Of a DNA stretch of 34,750 nucleotides, positions 32,727-34,750 are shown piece after piece. How positions within the stretch are numbered: position 1 is the stretch's first letter; the number at the start of each line of letters is the position of its first letter. Below the pieces are notes generated by a model. It was given only the letters and a program-made list of their open reading frames with translations, did not search any database and was not told the DNA's origin. Origin of the DNA: JAPLNB01 sp964451955 (GTDB lineage Bacteria > Planctomycetota > Phycisphaerae > Tepidisphaerales > Tepidisphaeraceae); NCBI GenBank assembly GCA_964451955.1, contig CAYVKG010000040.1, positions 1-34,750 of the forward strand, read 5' to 3'. The position numbers and the translations under genes are program-made.

Positions 32727-34583
32727 ATGAGTTGTGAGTTTGACATCATAGTAGTCGGCGGGGGCCACGCGGGTTCCGAGGCGGCGTGGGCGGCTTCTCG
32801 TCTGGGCGCCAAGACGGCGTTGGTCACGCTGGATGCGTCTCGGATCGCGCAGATGTCCTGCAACCCGGCGATAGGTGGTCTGGCCAAGGGTCAGATTGTG
32901 CGGGAGATTGACGCGCTGGGCGGTCTGATGGGGATTGCCACGGACAATACGGGGATTCAGTTTCGGATGCTGAACCGGTCGAAGGGACCGGCGGTTTGGG
33001 GGCCGCGTGCGCAGGCCGACAAGTACAAGTATGCTCGGGAGGTTCAGCGGCTGCTGGGCACGTGCCGGAACCTGAGGGTGATTGAGGCGGAGGCGACTGA
33101 GATAGAGGCGATATCGGAAAGCCGATGTGTGAAGGCGGATGGGCGGTGCATAAGTGCGGTTCGGCTGGCTGACGGAACGCGGCTGACGTGTCGAGCGGTG
33201 GTTGTGACGACGGGGACATTTCTGCGTGGGCTGATGCACACGGGGGAGACGAAGACGGAAGGGGGGCGGTTCAAGGAGCCGCCGGCCCGGGCGCTGTCGG
33301 GGTCGCTGGCGGCGTTGGGCCTGGAATTGGGCCGTTTGAAGACGGGAACACCTCCTCGCGTTCACAAAGACTCGATCGATTTTTCGAAGCTCGAGGAACA
33401 GAAGGGCGACGAGATTCCGAGGCCGTTTTCGTACTTGAACGAGTATGCTGACGAGACGCGCAAGGGGAACTGGGTACCGTCGCTGCCGCAGGTTTCGTGT
33501 TATTTGTCGGCGACGAACGCGCGGATTCACGACATTATCCGGGCGAACTTGCACCGTGCGCCGATGTATTCCGGGCAGATCAAGTCGACGGGGCCGCGCT
33601 ATTGTCCGAGCATTGAGGACAAGGTTGTTCGTTTTGCGGACAAGTCTGCACATCATGTATTTCTGGAGCCCGAGAGCCTGGAGACGCCGGAGGTTTATTG
33701 CAATGGGATTCCGACGTCGCTTCCGGCGGACGTTCAGACGGAGATGGTGCATCTGATTCCGGGACTGGAGGAGGCGGAGATCTTGCGTTTTGGGTATGCG
33801 ATCGAATACGACATGGTTTGGCCGACGCAGATACGTTCGACGCTTGAGACGAAGGTGGTGTCGGGTTTGTTTCTGGCGGGTCAGATCAACGGGACATCGG
33901 GGTACGAGGAAGCCGCCGCCCAGGGGTTGATGGCGGGCGTGAATGCTTTTCAGTACATATCGGGTTGCGGGGCGGATTTTGTGTTGCGTCGAGACCAGGC
34001 ATACATCGGGGTGCTGATTGACGACCTGATTACGAAGCCTCCGACGGAGCCTTACCGGATGTTCACGAGCCGGGCGGAACACCGGCTGTTGCTGCGAGCC
34101 GACAACGCCGACCTTCGGCTGACGGATATAGGTCGTTCGGTTGGGCTGGTTGACGAGGACCGGTATGCTCGGTTTGAGGCGATGAGGCGATCGCACGGCG
34201 ATGCCCTGTCGGTATTGCGCGAGGTCCGCGTTGGAACGTCGTGGGCGATGGACTATTTGAAGCGGCCGGAGGTGACGTTTTCTGAAGTGGCCGAGAGGGT
34301 TCGGGAACTTAGGGGTGTGGCTGAGGGAGTGGGGGCGCGGGTGGAAATTGAGGTGAAGTACTCGGGGTACATTGAGAGGCAGGCGCGTTGGAACGAGCGG
34401 TTTTCGAAGCTGGAGGACCGAGTGATTCCGTCGACGATCGACTACCGGTCGATTCCCGGGCTCCGGAATGAAGCCCGCACGAAGCTGAGCAAGTTTACCC
34501 CGCACAGTCTTGGGCAGGCTCTGCGGATCAGCGGCATCACGCCGGCTGATGTCACGATTCTCGCGATTTACCTCGGCAAGTAG
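32727..34583 (+). CDS. mnmG: tRNA uridine-5-carboxymethylaminomethyl modification enzyme, FAD subunit
   Basis: 618 residues (Escherichia coli MnmG is 629). With MnmE it modifies U34 in the wobble position of tRNAs reading NNA/NNG codons. The ATG at 32727 places the FAD-binding loop VVGGGHAGSEAA at 9-20; the upstream open stretch to 32589 does not look coding. Further family blocks are SCNPAIGGLAKGQIVREIDALGG, GTFLRGLMHTGE, RLKTGTPPRV, GPRYCPSIEDKVVRF with the conserved Cys, GQINGTSGYEEAAAQG in the FAD domain, and EPYRMFTSRAEHRLLLRADNAD. The C-terminal helical domain that contacts MnmE ends GQALRISGITPADVTILAIYL. All expected parts are present. rsmG is not visible downstream before the window ends. 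Confidence 0.96.
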   Translation: MSCEFDIIVVGGGHAGSEAAWAASRLGAKTALVTLDASRIAQMSCNPAIGGLAKGQIVREIDALGGLMGIATDNTGIQFRMLNRSKGPAVWGPRAQADKYKYAREVQRLLGTCRNLRVIEAEATEIEAISESRCVKADGRCISAVRLADGTRLTCRAVVVTTGTFLRGLMHTGETKTEGGRFKEPPARALSGSLAALGLELGRLKTGTPPRVHKDSIDFSKLEEQKGDEIPRPFSYLNEYADETRKGNWVPSLPQVSCYLSATNARIHDIIRANLHRAPMYSGQIKSTGPRYCPSIEDKVVRFADKSAHHVFLEPESLETPEVYCNGIPTSLPADVQTEMVHLIPGLEEAEILRFGYAIEYDMVWPTQIRSTLETKVVSGLFLAGQINGTSGYEEAAAQGLMAGVNAFQYISGCGADFVLRRDQAYIGVLIDDLITKPPTEPYRMFTSRAEHRLLLRADNADLRLTDIGRSVGLVDEDRYARFEAMRRSHGDALSVLREVRVGTSWAMDYLKRPEVTFSEVAERVRELRGVAEGVGARVEIEVKYSGYIERQARWNERFSKLEDRVIPSTIDYRSIPGLRNEARTKLSKFTPHSLGQALRISGITPADVTILAIYLGK

Positions 34584-34750
34584 GGGGCATCGGGGGGTGG
34601 AGGTGCTGGTGTTCCGGCGCGCTTGAGGGCGGGTCGCGTGGTGGGTGGATCGAGAGGGAGGCGGAAAGGCTGGCGGCGAGGGGGTTCGGGGGCGGTGGGG
34701 GAGGGTTGGGCGGGGGGTCTGTGTGGGGCGGTGGCGAGGGGGGTTGGGGT
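34584..34750. other. Extremely G-rich stretch at the window end, G-quadruplex-like
   Basis: No gene can be supported in the last 167 bases. The plus strand is dominated by G, with G runs at 34688-34692, 34697-34701, 34703-34705, 34708-34710 and 34712-34717 in a tight four-run quadruplex pattern, followed by more runs to the end. It may be intergenic or the start of another gene. Confidence 0.5.

Noticed and set aside
32712..34505. A 597-codon minus-strand open frame opposite mnmG
   Set aside because: Its Arg/Pro/Leu-rich translation is what the complement of mnmG codons gives; mnmG itself is unambiguous.
1..34750. CRISPR arrays, insertion sequences, toxin-antitoxin or phage-defence genes
   Set aside because: No regularly spaced repeats, transposase or recognised defence proteins were found in any translation.

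Overview
The window looks like a chromosomal segment of a GC-rich member of the Planctomycetota. The evidence is the combination of families read from the translations: a secreted protein with a PEP-CTERM tail, dockerin-like repeats and an autotransporter-type strand repeat; an N-terminal LEGRTLLS signal of the planctomycete LEPR-XLL type; a DUF1549/DUF1553 - DUF1501 - PPC-domain gene row; two CotH-kinase proteins; a pseudopilin with an H-X9-DG tail; and a PQQ-like beta-propeller protein. No phage, transposase, integrase, CRISPR or plasmid genes are visible.

Layout. 0-2 kb: a possible 3' end of an unknown gene, a eukaryotic-type UDP-N-acetylhexosamine pyrophosphorylase (minus), then a tRNA-Phe with promoter and terminator. 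2-6.8 kb: two tandem minus-strand alpha-galactosidase-like (GH36) secreted enzymes, one with an NPCBM domain. 7-9 kb: a small CPKC protein and a secreted PQQ-repeat protein (plus). 8.9-12 kb (minus): a lone NikR-type regulator, preceded by a two-gene unit of a nucleoside-hydrolase lipoprotein and a CotH protein. 12.5-17 kb: a secreted matrixin-like metalloprotease with rearranged domain order, trmB (minus), and an 822-residue PEP-CTERM protein with two aspartic-protease DTGA motifs. 17-23 kb: ribulokinase (minus), a membrane-anchored LTxxQ protein (plus), then a minus-strand unit of an LpxL-like acyltransferase, a possible 53-codon gene and a lamin-tail/CotH protein. 23-30 kb (plus): a Tat-exported amidohydrolase, then the DUF1549 - DUF1501 - PPC operon. 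30.3-34.6 kb (plus): carA, a pseudopilin and mnmG, ending in an extremely G-rich stretch.

Biological reading. The housekeeping genes (trmB, mnmG, carA, tRNA-Phe, the UDP-sugar enzyme) are interspersed with a large secreted complement aimed at sugars and extracellular protein: alpha-galactosidases, ribulokinase, nucleoside hydrolase, amidohydrolase and two proteases. This suits an organism that degrades polymers outside the cell. The most unusual item is the metalloprotease at 12506-13390. Its zinc-helix, Met-turn and closing helix precede the strand region that normally comes first in matrixins, which suggests a circular permutation. All functional statements rest on reading translations by eye; no database search was possible.
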